From: Candidatus Ryanbacteria bacterium RIFCSPLOWO2_12_FULL_47_9c
GTDB taxonomy: Bacteria > Patescibacteriota > Minisyncoccia > Ryanbacterales > GWA2-47-10b
Assembly: GCA_001821795.1 (NCBI GenBank)
Contig: MHOB01000013.1
Location: 1-11,497 of the forward strand
Direction: 5' to 3'
DNA length: 11,497 nucleotides
Below are positions 1 through 6,602 of the stretch, piece after piece. The stretch's first letter is position 1, and every line of letters starts with the position of its first letter. The position numbers and the translations under genes were made by a program. The notes beneath the pieces were generated by a model that was not told where the DNA came from, searched no databases, and was given only the letters and a program-made list of their open reading frames with translations.

Positions 1-252
1 GCGGAAGATGCGTTTCGAAAAACGCGCCCGGAAACAAGATTTTCAGTAACAGCGCTCATAAAGGGTGGCGGAATCCATTCGCAGTCCGAAGCTCTGCGCC
101 ACGGCCTTTCGCGGGCGTTAATACAATTTGATCAAGAGTTGCGAAAGAAGTTAAAAAAACCTGGTTTCCTCAAGCGCGACCCCCGTGTCAAAGAGCGTCG
201 CAAGTTTGGGCTTAAAAAAGCGCGGCGCGCTCCGCAGTGGGCGAAACGCTAA
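1..252 (+). CDS. rpsI: 30S ribosomal protein S9, C-terminal part (5' end outside window)
   Basis: The first reading frame is open from base 1 to a TAA at 250-252 and gives 83 residues of S9. S9 is a small-subunit protein whose C-terminal tail reaches the P-site tRNA. Visible hallmarks are the glycine-rich loop KGGGIHSQSEALRHGLSRAL, the segment GFLKRDPRVKERRKFGLKKA, and the very basic C-terminus ending in KR, the expected end of bacterial S9. The N-terminal part lies outside the window, and rplM (L13) would be the usual upstream partner. The gene ends about 20 bases before a hairpin shared with the converging gene on the other strand. Family assignment is secure from the conserved C-terminus. 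Confidence 0.95.
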   Translation, partial: AEDAFRKTRPETRFSVTALIKGGGIHSQSEALRHGLSRALIQFDQELRKKLKKPGFLKRDPRVKERRKFGLKKARRAPQWAKR

Positions 253-263
253 TTTAGTAATGC

Positions 264-289
264 AAAAAAAGACCGCCTGAAGGGGCGGT
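264..289 (-). terminator. Intrinsic terminator of the minus-strand 300-residue gene, possibly bidirectional
   Basis: The arms ACCGCC (272-277) and GGCGGT (284-289) form a 6-bp stem with a 6-base loop. Read on the minus strand the hairpin is followed by TC and then seven T (A-run at 264-270), a good intrinsic terminator. It begins one base after the stop codon of the gene ending at 290. On the plus strand the tract after the hairpin is only TTTATT, so it would end rpsI transcripts less efficiently. Confidence 0.75.
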
Positions 290-1192
290 TTATTGCTCGA
301 GATGCGTGATCGTTTTCGGGTAGACCATGTACGAGAGAAATCCGTTCCTGCGTTTTTTCTGGAAACGGATTTCAATGCCATAGTGGGGAACCATGTCTTC
401 GCGCGGGCGCTTCTCCAGGAGACTGTATATGTCCTCTGGCAGGATTTTCTCCTGAACAAGCAACTCGACGAGCTTACCGAGGCAATGTTTCGGCGCACGC
501 GCGCGGTGAAAGTGCTTGGCAACTTCCGTGAAAATGTATGGGTCGCGAAGCGTCCGGGCGTTGAACTGCCCAAGGAGACGTTGGGAAGATCCCTTGAGAG
601 CCCCGTTCTTATAGCGCATGTCGCCTAATGCTCTTGATAGCAACTGCAGCATTCTTGCGGAGCGCGTTGCGAGATACTGCTGGAGGTTGCTGTTATGCCG
701 TGCTTCATGCCAGCGCAGAAAGGCGATGAACGAAGCGTCTTTTTCATCAAACGCGAAGCGTATGCCGCGCCTTATGTTGTATGCTCGTTGGCGCTTGCGT
801 TTATGTTGCCATGGCGTTTGACGCACCCGGTATGATGTACCACGTGTGAGCCACCGAGCCATTCTTCGCTCGGCAATTGCTCGCATTGCCGCACAGATTG
901 CAAAACGCACATGGGCGCTCGGACAGAATTCTTGCACGGCGCGTTTTCGTTTCGCTATGCGGTTTTGGTGTGTCGCCCCCCATGGGTTACCGTGTCCGAT
1001 CCCGATTTCCGTCAGAATGCGCGGATTTTTCTCTTCGTCGCGTCCGACTACCGCGATGACCCCGAGTTTGGCTCTCGGGCGTATCGTTATGCCCGTAGCT
1101 TCTGTGTTGTTGTGGTTAAGCTCAACGATACATTGGGCGTGCTGTCGCACCCGGCCGACATCACGAGTTTCTTTCCAAACGTGCTGGTACAT
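290..1192 (-). CDS. Hypothetical basic protein, 300 residues, not recognised
   Basis: I do not recognise this protein. It is rich in Arg, Lys and His (for example KRKR at 81-84 and 131-134, KKRR at 279-282), with no signal peptide and no clear membrane helix. That suggests a cytoplasmic protein, possibly nucleic-acid or ribosome associated; this is a guess from charge alone. The middle and C-terminal parts look helical (about 150-260), and several His, Trp and Cys residues are scattered without a pattern I can name. The gene is supported by its signals: AAGGAG five bases before the ATG, a plausible promoter further upstream, and a strong terminator directly after the stop. The opposite strand holds only short overlapping frames. 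It diverges from the hrcA operon and converges on rpsI. Confidence 0.72.
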   Translation of the reverse strand: MYQHVWKETRDVGRVRQHAQCIVELNHNNTEATGITIRPRAKLGVIAVVGRDEEKNPRILTEIGIGHGNPWGATHQNRIAKRKRAVQEFCPSAHVRFAICAAMRAIAERRMARWLTRGTSYRVRQTPWQHKRKRQRAYNIRRGIRFAFDEKDASFIAFLRWHEARHNSNLQQYLATRSARMLQLLSRALGDMRYKNGALKGSSQRLLGQFNARTLRDPYIFTEVAKHFHRARAPKHCLGKLVELLVQEKILPEDIYSLLEKRPREDMVPHYGIEIRFQKKRRNGFLSYMVYPKTITHLEQ

Positions 1193-1227
1193 TTCGACTC
1201 CTTTCGGTGTCGTTCTTTCCGTCTTTA

Positions 1228-1256
1228 AATATAAGGCGTGGGGATACTTTTAGCAA
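1228..1256 (-). promoter_or_regulatory. Promoter for the minus-strand 300-residue gene
   Basis: On the minus strand, TTGCTA (1256-1251) is 17 bases from TATATT (1233-1228), a 4/6 and a 5/6 match to the sigma-70 boxes. Transcription would start near 1221, giving a leader of about 28 bases that holds the AAGGAG ribosome binding site (about 1198-1203). It lies back to back with the hrcA promoter. Confidence 0.5.
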
Positions 1257-1293
1257 CAGACTATGGCGTGGTGAGTGAAGCGAGTTTACGTTA

Positions 1294-1320
1294 TTAGCAC
1301 TCTTGACATTAGAGTGCTAA
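1294..1320 (+). promoter_or_regulatory. CIRCE operator (HrcA binding site)
   Basis: The arms TTAGCACTC (1294-1302) and GAGTGCTAA (1312-1320) are separated by nine bases and match the CIRCE consensus at every arm position. CIRCE is bound by the HrcA repressor, whose folding depends on chaperonin in well-studied bacteria. Here it sits just upstream of hrcA itself, so the operon should be autorepressed and induced by heat or protein-folding stress. The -35 box lies inside the spacer, so bound HrcA would block RNA polymerase directly. Confidence 0.97.
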
Positions 1321-1331
1321 GCATTTATACT
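1303..1331 (+). promoter_or_regulatory. Sigma-70 type promoter of the hrcA-grpE-dnaK-dnaJ operon
   Basis: A perfect -35 box TTGACA (1303-1308) and a TATACT -10 box (1326-1331, 5/6) are 17 bases apart. The -35 box starts the CIRCE spacer, and the right CIRCE arm lies between the two boxes. Only seven bases separate the -10 box from the hrcA ATG at 1339, so the predicted transcription start falls on or within a few bases of the start codon. Confidence 0.9.
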
Positions 1332-1338
1332 GGAAAAT

Positions 1339-1998
1339 ATGCTCGATGACCGCGAACAGAGCGTGCTTGAATTGCTGGTCCGTGAATATATTAAGACGGC
1401 GGAGCCGATTTCTTCGGAAAAAATTGCCCGCCGGGTGCGCAACGTGAGTTCCGCAACCATAAGAAATATATTTAGTAATCTTACTGAAGAAGATTATATC
1501 GAACAGCCGCACGTTTCTGGGGGGCGGATACCGCGTCCGCGGGCGTACCGGTTTCTTGTGGATCGAATCACGGGGCAAGAGGAAACTTCAACACCTCTGC
1601 AGAAACTTACGCATCCCGAAAGAAGTCGGACAGTACAAGAAGAAATTGCGCGCCGTTTTCGTGTAGTTTCTTGTTTTGGAGAGTTAATGCCGTTTGGTTT
1701 TCGCGAAATGTTTGAAGAACCGGAATTCGCTGGACAGGATCTCGTAAAGGAATTTGGAAGATTTCTTGACGGGTTTGAAGAGTTTCGTGATGATTATGCC
1801 AGAAGCATTGCACCAGATTCATTTCGTGTATTAATTGGCGAGGAAAATACTATTCAACCCGCAAGGCACATCAGTATTATTTTTGGGAAGGGCGAGGAAT
1901 ATGGATTTTTCTTTATTGCGGGACCTATGCGTATGCATTACGAAGAGATTATTCCTATTGTGAAAATATGGCAAAAGACAGTGAACAGGATGATATAA
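1339..1998 (+). CDS. hrcA: Heat-inducible transcription repressor HrcA, short form
   Basis: Represses its own operon through CIRCE. The N-terminal winged helix-turn-helix spans about residues 1-75 and ends in the family signature HVSGGRIPRPRAYRFLVD (58-75). The C-terminal GAF-like domain is still visible as IGEEN (166-170) and GPMRMHYEEIIPIV (195-208). At 219 residues it is much shorter than the roughly 340 residues of Bacillus HrcA, so the middle (GAF and inserted dimerisation region) is reduced. The start is fixed by homology (MLDDREQSVLELLVREYI) and by the promoter just upstream. No SD site is present and none would fit, since the mRNA should be almost leaderless. The 3' end overlaps grpE by 31 bases. 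Assignment is firm; the co-inducing partner is unknown because no groE genes lie in the window. Confidence 0.95.
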   Translation: MLDDREQSVLELLVREYIKTAEPISSEKIARRVRNVSSATIRNIFSNLTEEDYIEQPHVSGGRIPRPRAYRFLVDRITGQEETSTPLQKLTHPERSRTVQEEIARRFRVVSCFGELMPFGFREMFEEPEFAGQDLVKEFGRFLDGFEEFRDDYARSIAPDSFRVLIGEENTIQPARHISIIFGKGEEYGFFFIAGPMRMHYEEIIPIVKIWQKTVNRMI

Positions 1999-2510
1999 AT
2001 ATTGTTGAGGAAGACGATGGTGTTTCAAGCCGTATTGATAAGCTAAAAAAAGAGCTCGAAATTTGCGGGAAGGAGAAAGAAGAATATCTGAAGGGATGGC
2101 AAAGGGCGAAGGCGGACTTTATCAACGCAGAGCGGGAGGCGAACGGTCGAAGTGCAACGAAAGTCTATTTTGCTGAATCAGATCTGCTTAAAGAATTTCT
2201 TTCTCTCGCCGACAGTTTCGAGACGGCGCTCAAAAGAGAAGATGCGCCAGGTCAATGGCTTGCTGGTATGAAGAACATGTATGAATTACTGCTTCAAGCG
2301 TTCGCGTTGTATAAGGTTACGAAAATTAGTACTCGGGGCGAGAAGTTTGATCCACGGTACCATGAAGCGGTTGCAACAATTGAGGCAGATGATGAAGAAA
2401 AAGATGATTCCATAATAGAAGAGATACAAACGGGATATGTGCGAGATAACGAAATATTGCGCCCCGCAAAAGTAAAAGTCGCAAAATTTAAAAATAGAGG
2501 ACAAAATTAA
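1968..2510 (+). CDS. grpE: GrpE, nucleotide exchange factor of DnaK
   Basis: GrpE dimers bind the DnaK ATPase domain and release ADP, driving the chaperone cycle. The 180-residue protein has an acidic N-terminus (1-20), a long heptad-like helix (about 20-75) for dimerisation, a four-helix-bundle region, and the C-terminal beta domain with FDPRYHEAV (127-135), GYVRDNEILRPAKVKVAK (156-173). Length and architecture are normal for the family. The ATG at 1968 lies inside the end of hrcA in another frame. No SD is seen, so translation probably depends on ribosomes finishing hrcA. Only 15 bases separate its stop from dnaK. Confidence 0.95.
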   Translation: MAKDSEQDDINIVEEDDGVSSRIDKLKKELEICGKEKEEYLKGWQRAKADFINAEREANGRSATKVYFAESDLLKEFLSLADSFETALKREDAPGQWLAGMKNMYELLLQAFALYKVTKISTRGEKFDPRYHEAVATIEADDEEKDDSIIEEIQTGYVRDNEILRPAKVKVAKFKNRGQN

Positions 2511-2525
2511 AAAAATATCAATTTT

Positions 2526-4430
2526 ATGAGCAAAATCCTTGGCATAGATTTAGGAACAACAAATTCAGCGATGGCTGTTATTGAAGGGGGCTCCCCAAAA
2601 ATTATAGAAAACAAAGAGGGAAATCGTACGACTCCCTCAATGGCAGCTATCTCGAAAAGCAACGAGCGGCTTGTTGGATTGCTTGCGAAACGGCAAGCCA
2701 TTACTAATCCAAAGGGAACTATATTTTCTGCGAAGCGCCTTATTGGAAGGAAATTTAATGACGCAGAAGTACAGCGAGATAAGGCGCTTCTGCCGTTTAG
2801 TATTCGAGAATCTGCAAATGGTGGGGTAGAAATTGAGATGGGTGCCGGACAAGAAAGTAAATGGTATCGTCCGGAAGAGATTTCGGCAATGGTACTCCAA
2901 AAACTCAAAGCGGATGCGGAAGAACGAGTTGGGGGTAAAATTACCGACGTTATTGTAACGGTTCCTGCGTATTTTGACGACTCGCAACGCAAAGCAACAA
3001 AAGATGCTGGTGAGATCGCGGGATTTAATGTGCGGCGCATCCTGAACGAACCGACCGCCGCCGCCCTTGCGTATGGTTTTGATAAAAAGAAAGATGAAAA
3101 AGTTGTCGTGTATGACTTTGGCGGTGGAACGTTTGATGTTTCTGTTTTGGAGATAGCGCCTGAAACTATTGAAGTTAAAGCCACCGGCGGCGATACGCAT
3201 CTCGGAGGCGATGATTTTGACCAAAAAATTATCGGGTGGATTGTTGCCGAATACAAAAAGCACTCGGGCATTGATATCTCGAAAGACACTCTTGCACTCC
3301 AGCGCTTGAAAGAAGCCGCCGAGAAAGCTAAACACGAACTCTCAAGTACCGTTGAACACGAGATCAACATTCCATTTATCACCTCGGATGCGTCAGGCCC
3401 CCAGCATCTTTTACTAAAGCTTTCACGGGCAAAACTTGAGGAGCTTGTTCATTCCTATATCGAAAAATCGATTGAAATAACCCGGCGCGTTGTTACGGAA
3501 GCGGGGTTTGGGCTTTCTGATATCAACGAGGTTATTTTGGTGGGCGGTCAAACAAGAATGCCCGCGATTGTCGAAGCGGTAAAAAAACTTTTTAACAAAG
3601 AGCCCAATAAAACTATCAATCCTGACGAGGTAGTAGCGCTTGGCGCCGCAGTGCAAGCTGGAATTTTGCAGGGAGACGTAAAAGACGTGCTCCTTCTTGA
3701 TGTGATACCGCTTTCGTTGGGACTGGAAACATTTGGCGGCGTTTTTACGCGGTTGATAGAGAAAAATACCACGATCCCGACGGCAAAGACCCAAATATTT
3801 TCAACTGCTGCTGATCAGCAAACGTCAGTTGAAATTCATATCCTGCAGGGGGAGCGCGAAATGGCGCCAGACAACAAGACGCTCGGCCGTTTTATTCTTG
3901 ACGGCATTCCGCCCGCCCATCGCGGCATTCCGCAGATTGAGGTGATGTTTGATATTGATGCGAACGGCATTCTGTCGGTAAAGGCAAAAGACAAGGGGAC
4001 GGGCAAAGAACAGTTTGTTCGCATTGAAGCGTCTTCGGGACTTTCAAAAGAAGATATTGAGCGCATGAAACGTGACGCCGAAGCGCACGCCGAGGAAGAC
4101 AAAAGGAAGCGGGAACTTGCAGAGGTAAAAAATATCGCGGACACGATGATTTATACTACCGATAAAGCATTGCGTGAGGCGGGTGAAAAGGTACCACAGG
4201 GTATTCGTGATGATATAAACAAGAAAAAAACAGATCTTGAAGATGCGCTCAAAAAAGATGATGTCTCTGGAATCCGCAATGCGTCCCAGATATATTCGGA
4301 AGCCGCCCAGAAAATCGGTGAGTACCTTTATAAACAAGGTACCGAGGGTTCTTCTGGAACGCAGGGACCGCGGGATGTTGAGCATGAGGATATAAAGGAT
4401 GATAATAAGGATGATGGGACAAAGAGCTAA
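2526..4430 (+). CDS. dnaK: Chaperone protein DnaK (Hsp70)
   Basis: An ATP-dependent Hsp70 that binds unfolded polypeptides in the cytoplasm. The 634 residues are full length. The nucleotide-binding domain carries the phosphate loops GIDLGTTNS (6-14) and YDFGGGTFDVS (196-206), plus NEPTAAALAYGFD (174-186) and ILVGGQTRMP (337-346). The hydrophobic interdomain linker DVLLLDV is at 387-393. The substrate-binding beta domain follows to about 505, then the helical lid (about 506-600) and an acidic, disordered tail, typical of bacterial DnaK. No SD is found before the ATG at 2526; the upstream bases are almost pure A/T. The last 32 bases overlap the next gene. It is co-transcribed with its cofactors grpE and dnaJ under CIRCE control. 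Confidence 0.98.
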   Translation: MSKILGIDLGTTNSAMAVIEGGSPKIIENKEGNRTTPSMAAISKSNERLVGLLAKRQAITNPKGTIFSAKRLIGRKFNDAEVQRDKALLPFSIRESANGGVEIEMGAGQESKWYRPEEISAMVLQKLKADAEERVGGKITDVIVTVPAYFDDSQRKATKDAGEIAGFNVRRILNEPTAAALAYGFDKKKDEKVVVYDFGGGTFDVSVLEIAPETIEVKATGGDTHLGGDDFDQKIIGWIVAEYKKHSGIDISKDTLALQRLKEAAEKAKHELSSTVEHEINIPFITSDASGPQHLLLKLSRAKLEELVHSYIEKSIEITRRVVTEAGFGLSDINEVILVGGQTRMPAIVEAVKKLFNKEPNKTINPDEVVALGAAVQAGILQGDVKDVLLLDVIPLSLGLETFGGVFTRLIEKNTTIPTAKTQIFSTAADQQTSVEIHILQGEREMAPDNKTLGRFILDGIPPAHRGIPQIEVMFDIDANGILSVKAKDKGTGKEQFVRIEASSGLSKEDIERMKRDAEAHAEEDKRKRELAEVKNIADTMIYTTDKALREAGEKVPQGIRDDINKKKTDLEDALKKDDVSGIRNASQIYSEAAQKIGEYLYKQGTEGSSGTQGPRDVEHEDIKDDNKDDGTKS

Positions 4431-5346
4431 GCAGTTTATAATTCTTTTTCTTCTCGTTTTCTTTTCTTTCATCTTCTGGCTTTCCCTGGCGACACTCCTC
4501 CCAAACTTGTCGTGGGATTTAACCCCCCAGCTTATAAGCGTATTTGTTTCGGCTTTCGTATTCACGGTTCTCTGGGCAGTTGTTCTTGCGCTTTTTGAAC
4601 GCCTCTCGAGTGTTGTAGGCGCTTGGGCGGTTGTTTCGTATGGCGGAGTCGCGTGGTTTCAGAGCCATGTTTTTATAATTGCCGCTTCACTTTTGTTCTT
4701 TTTCGGCATCATTGGATTCTTGCGTGCTCGCTCGGAAATGAGAAATACGCTTCACGGTGGCCTTTGGCGGCCGTTGAGAAAAGGCGTGCCGATCGTGATT
4801 ACTTTTTTTATTGTGGTTGTTGCTTCCGCTGCGTATCTTAAGGCGCCGTCTTCAACGCTCACTCTCGAAGAAATTATTCCTAAAAAATTTTTTGAAACCG
4901 CTCTTTTTTACACTGAGCCCGTTATACAATCGGTGGATCCTGATTTTGCGCGTGATAAAACGCTAGAAGAATATTTGAAGAATAAGATTCTTAGAAAAGC
5001 GCCAAACGCAAGCGAGGTTGAAATTGGTCTTCTTGTTCGGGAGACGATACGGGAGCGGCAAGAAGTATTTGGTTCTAGTTTGAGTGCCGATCAAGTTCTC
5101 TCGGATGTGCTTTACCGGGGCAGCATCAATTTTCTTAATCGTACTGTAGTGGTAGTCAATGATTATTTACCGATTGCGTTTGCGGTTGCGCTTTTTGTTT
5201 CGTTACGAGTGCTCGCATTTCCATTTTGCTGGCTTAGTATACTCATTGCTATTGCTGTTTTGAAAATATTTCGCCGCTTTGGTATAGTAGGTTTGCGAGA
5301 GATCCCGGCAAATGTCGTGCTCTATACGTTTACAAATAAAATATGA
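4399..5346 (+). CDS. Polytopic membrane protein of unknown function between dnaK and dnaJ
   Basis: I do not recognise this 315-residue protein. Hydrophobic segments lie near residues 11-34, 45-66, 70-87 (weaker), 90-108, 130-146, 248-270 and 273-291, so about six or seven membrane helices. Between the last two groups is a soluble, charged, mostly helical domain of about 100 residues (147-247), probably outside the membrane if the N-terminus (RMMGQRAKQ) is cytoplasmic. No catalytic motif stands out. GAGGA (4386-4390) is eight bases before the ATG at 4399; the in-frame ATGs at 4411 and 4414 are possible alternatives. It overlaps dnaK by 32 bases, and its TGA shares the ATGA with the dnaJ start, so it is translated as part of the chaperone operon. 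A link to envelope stress or chaperone recruitment to membranes is inference from location only. Confidence 0.88.
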   Translation: MIIRMMGQRAKQFIILFLLVFFSFIFWLSLATLLPNLSWDLTPQLISVFVSAFVFTVLWAVVLALFERLSSVVGAWAVVSYGGVAWFQSHVFIIAASLLFFFGIIGFLRARSEMRNTLHGGLWRPLRKGVPIVITFFIVVVASAAYLKAPSSTLTLEEIIPKKFFETALFYTEPVIQSVDPDFARDKTLEEYLKNKILRKAPNASEVEIGLLVRETIRERQEVFGSSLSADQVLSDVLYRGSINFLNRTVVVVNDYLPIAFAVALFVSLRVLAFPFCWLSILIAIAVLKIFRRFGIVGLREIPANVVLYTFTNKI

Positions 5347-6398
5347 AAGATTATTACGAAGTTTTAGGCATTGACCGCAATGCTTCAAAAGACGAAATCA
5401 AAAGAGCATATCATCGTCTTGCGCACAAGTTCCATCCCGACAAAAAGGGGGGCGACGAACAAAAATTTAAAGAAGTCAACGAAGCGTACCAAGTCTTATC
5501 AAACGAGCAAAAGCGCAAACAATACGATCAGTTTGGTAATGTGAGTGGTACTGGTCAAGGTCCCGGCACTGCCGGGTGGGATTTCAGTGGTTTTCGTGGA
5601 TTTGACGACGTCGAGGTTGGTGATATCTTTGAAACGTTTTTTGGGCAAGGCGGGTTTAGGTCTGGAGGGGGCAGGCGCCGCGGGCGGGATATTTCTATTG
5701 ATATTGATGTGCCGTTCCAAGAAGCGGTTTTTGGAACGGAGCGGCGCGTGCTTATTCGCAAGCATGCGGTATGCGATGAGTGTGGCGGGACAGGCGCCGA
5801 GAAAGGGACTTCCGAGATATCGTGTACCGCGTGCCACGGCGCGGGAACTGTTCGGGATACCAAACGCTCGTTCTTCGGAACATTTACGCAAATTGTCGAG
5901 TGCGCGCGATGCCACGGAAGGGGGAAAGTGCCCGAAAGAAAATGTTCTATGTGCAAAGGAGAGAGGGTTTTCCCAAAAAGCGAGGAAATCCATATTGTTG
6001 TTCCGGCGGGAATTGAGAATGGGGAAGTTGTCCGCATCGCGGAGAAAGGCGAGGCGGCGCGCGATGCGGATCCTGGGGATCTTTATGTAAAAATTCGCGT
6101 TCTGCCGCACCCGCGTTTTCGCCGTTCAAAAAACGATCTTCTTATGCGCCTTGAAATTCCTCTTTCGGAGGCGCTCTTGGGGGGCTCCCAAGAAGTTGAG
6201 ACGCTGGACGGTAAAATTCGCATAAAAATTCCGCAGGGCGTTCATGACGGTGAAGTTCTGAAAGTCCATGCTAAGGGCGTGCCTCGCGATGACGGGTCGC
6301 GCGGCGATCTTTTGATTGAAGTAAAAATAAAAATGCCGAAAAAAATTTCCTCCACGCTTAAGGCGCTGATCGAGGAACTCAAAAAAGAGGGACTCTAA
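5343..6398 (+). CDS. dnaJ: Chaperone protein DnaJ (type I Hsp40)
   Basis: The J-protein partner that stimulates DnaK ATP hydrolysis and delivers substrates. At 351 residues it has all type I parts. The J domain (1-65) has HPD at 31-33. A Gly/Phe-rich linker spans about 66-112. The zinc-binding region holds four cysteine pairs: CDECGGTG (144-151), CTACHGAG (161-168), CARCHGRG (187-194) and CSMCKGER (201-208). Two C-terminal beta domains and a short C-terminal helix follow. The fourth zinc motif ends in Arg instead of the usual Gly, but all eight cysteines are present. The ATG overlaps the stop of the upstream membrane-protein gene (ATGA), and no SD is visible, so translational coupling is likely. 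It is slightly shorter than the E. coli protein (about 375 residues), mainly in the linker and tail. Confidence 0.97.
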   Translation: MKDYYEVLGIDRNASKDEIKRAYHRLAHKFHPDKKGGDEQKFKEVNEAYQVLSNEQKRKQYDQFGNVSGTGQGPGTAGWDFSGFRGFDDVEVGDIFETFFGQGGFRSGGGRRRGRDISIDIDVPFQEAVFGTERRVLIRKHAVCDECGGTGAEKGTSEISCTACHGAGTVRDTKRSFFGTFTQIVECARCHGRGKVPERKCSMCKGERVFPKSEEIHIVVPAGIENGEVVRIAEKGEAARDADPGDLYVKIRVLPHPRFRRSKNDLLMRLEIPLSEALLGGSQEVETLDGKIRIKIPQGVHDGEVLKVHAKGVPRDDGSRGDLLIEVKIKMPKKISSTLKALIEELKKEGL

Positions 6399-6420
6399 GA
6401 GACTTCGCTCCCGTCTTTTT
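6381..6420. terminator. Weak candidate terminator between dnaJ and the converging membrane cassette
   Basis: GGGA (6389-6392) can pair with TCCC (6409-6412), with a small inner CTC/GAG stem. T5 at 6416-6420 follows on the plus strand, and on the minus strand T6 follows (A-run 6381-6386). The structure spans the dnaJ stop codon and could end both converging transcription units. The stem is short and bulged. Confidence 0.35.
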
Positions 6421-6598
6421 ATTTTGTTTGTCTGGGGTCATGTTTTTGAAACCACGATTTTATTTTATCCCAAAATACTATTCGAATTCCAATAAATTCT
6501 AAACCAATGAAAATCAACCAAGAGCCCGGGGTAAAAGGTGTAATCAGGGCCAGTAGACCAATAACGATTAAGAGAACGCCGATTGTGTTTTTAACCAT
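6419..6598 (-). CDS. Small membrane protein, PGPGW-like, 59 residues
   Basis: A short open frame from ATG (6598-6596) to TAA (6421-6419). The N-terminal half is one hydrophobic stretch (residues about 5-20). A turn TPFTPGSW (20-27) follows, then a second hydrophobic stretch (28-43) and a charged tail with WDKIKSWFQKHDPR. Two helices joined by a Pro-Gly-x-Trp turn match what I know of the putative transmembrane PGPGW family (proposed, not searched). The function of that family is unknown. The start is four bases after the stop of the AI-2E-like gene, which implies co-transcription; no SD is seen. A TATAAT at 6612-6607 lies eight bases upstream and could give a separate, nearly leaderless mRNA. 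The gene explains nearly all of the space between dnaJ and the AI-2E-like gene. Confidence 0.8.
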   Translation of the reverse strand: MVKNTIGVLLIVIGLLALITPFTPGSWLIFIGLEFIGIRIVFWDKIKSWFQKHDPRQTK

Positions 6599-6602
6599 AG
6601 AT

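Noticed and set aside
846..1253. Plus-strand open frames (also 293-628, 618-821, 911-1228) opposite the 300-residue gene
   Set aside because: They are short, overlap each other in different frames and lack SD sites. The minus-strand frame is longer and has a promoter, SD and terminator.
2507..3382. 291-residue minus-strand frame opposite dnaK
   Set aside because: A mirror of the dnaK coding sequence, Ser-rich with no protein-like motifs and no start signals; dnaK is certain.
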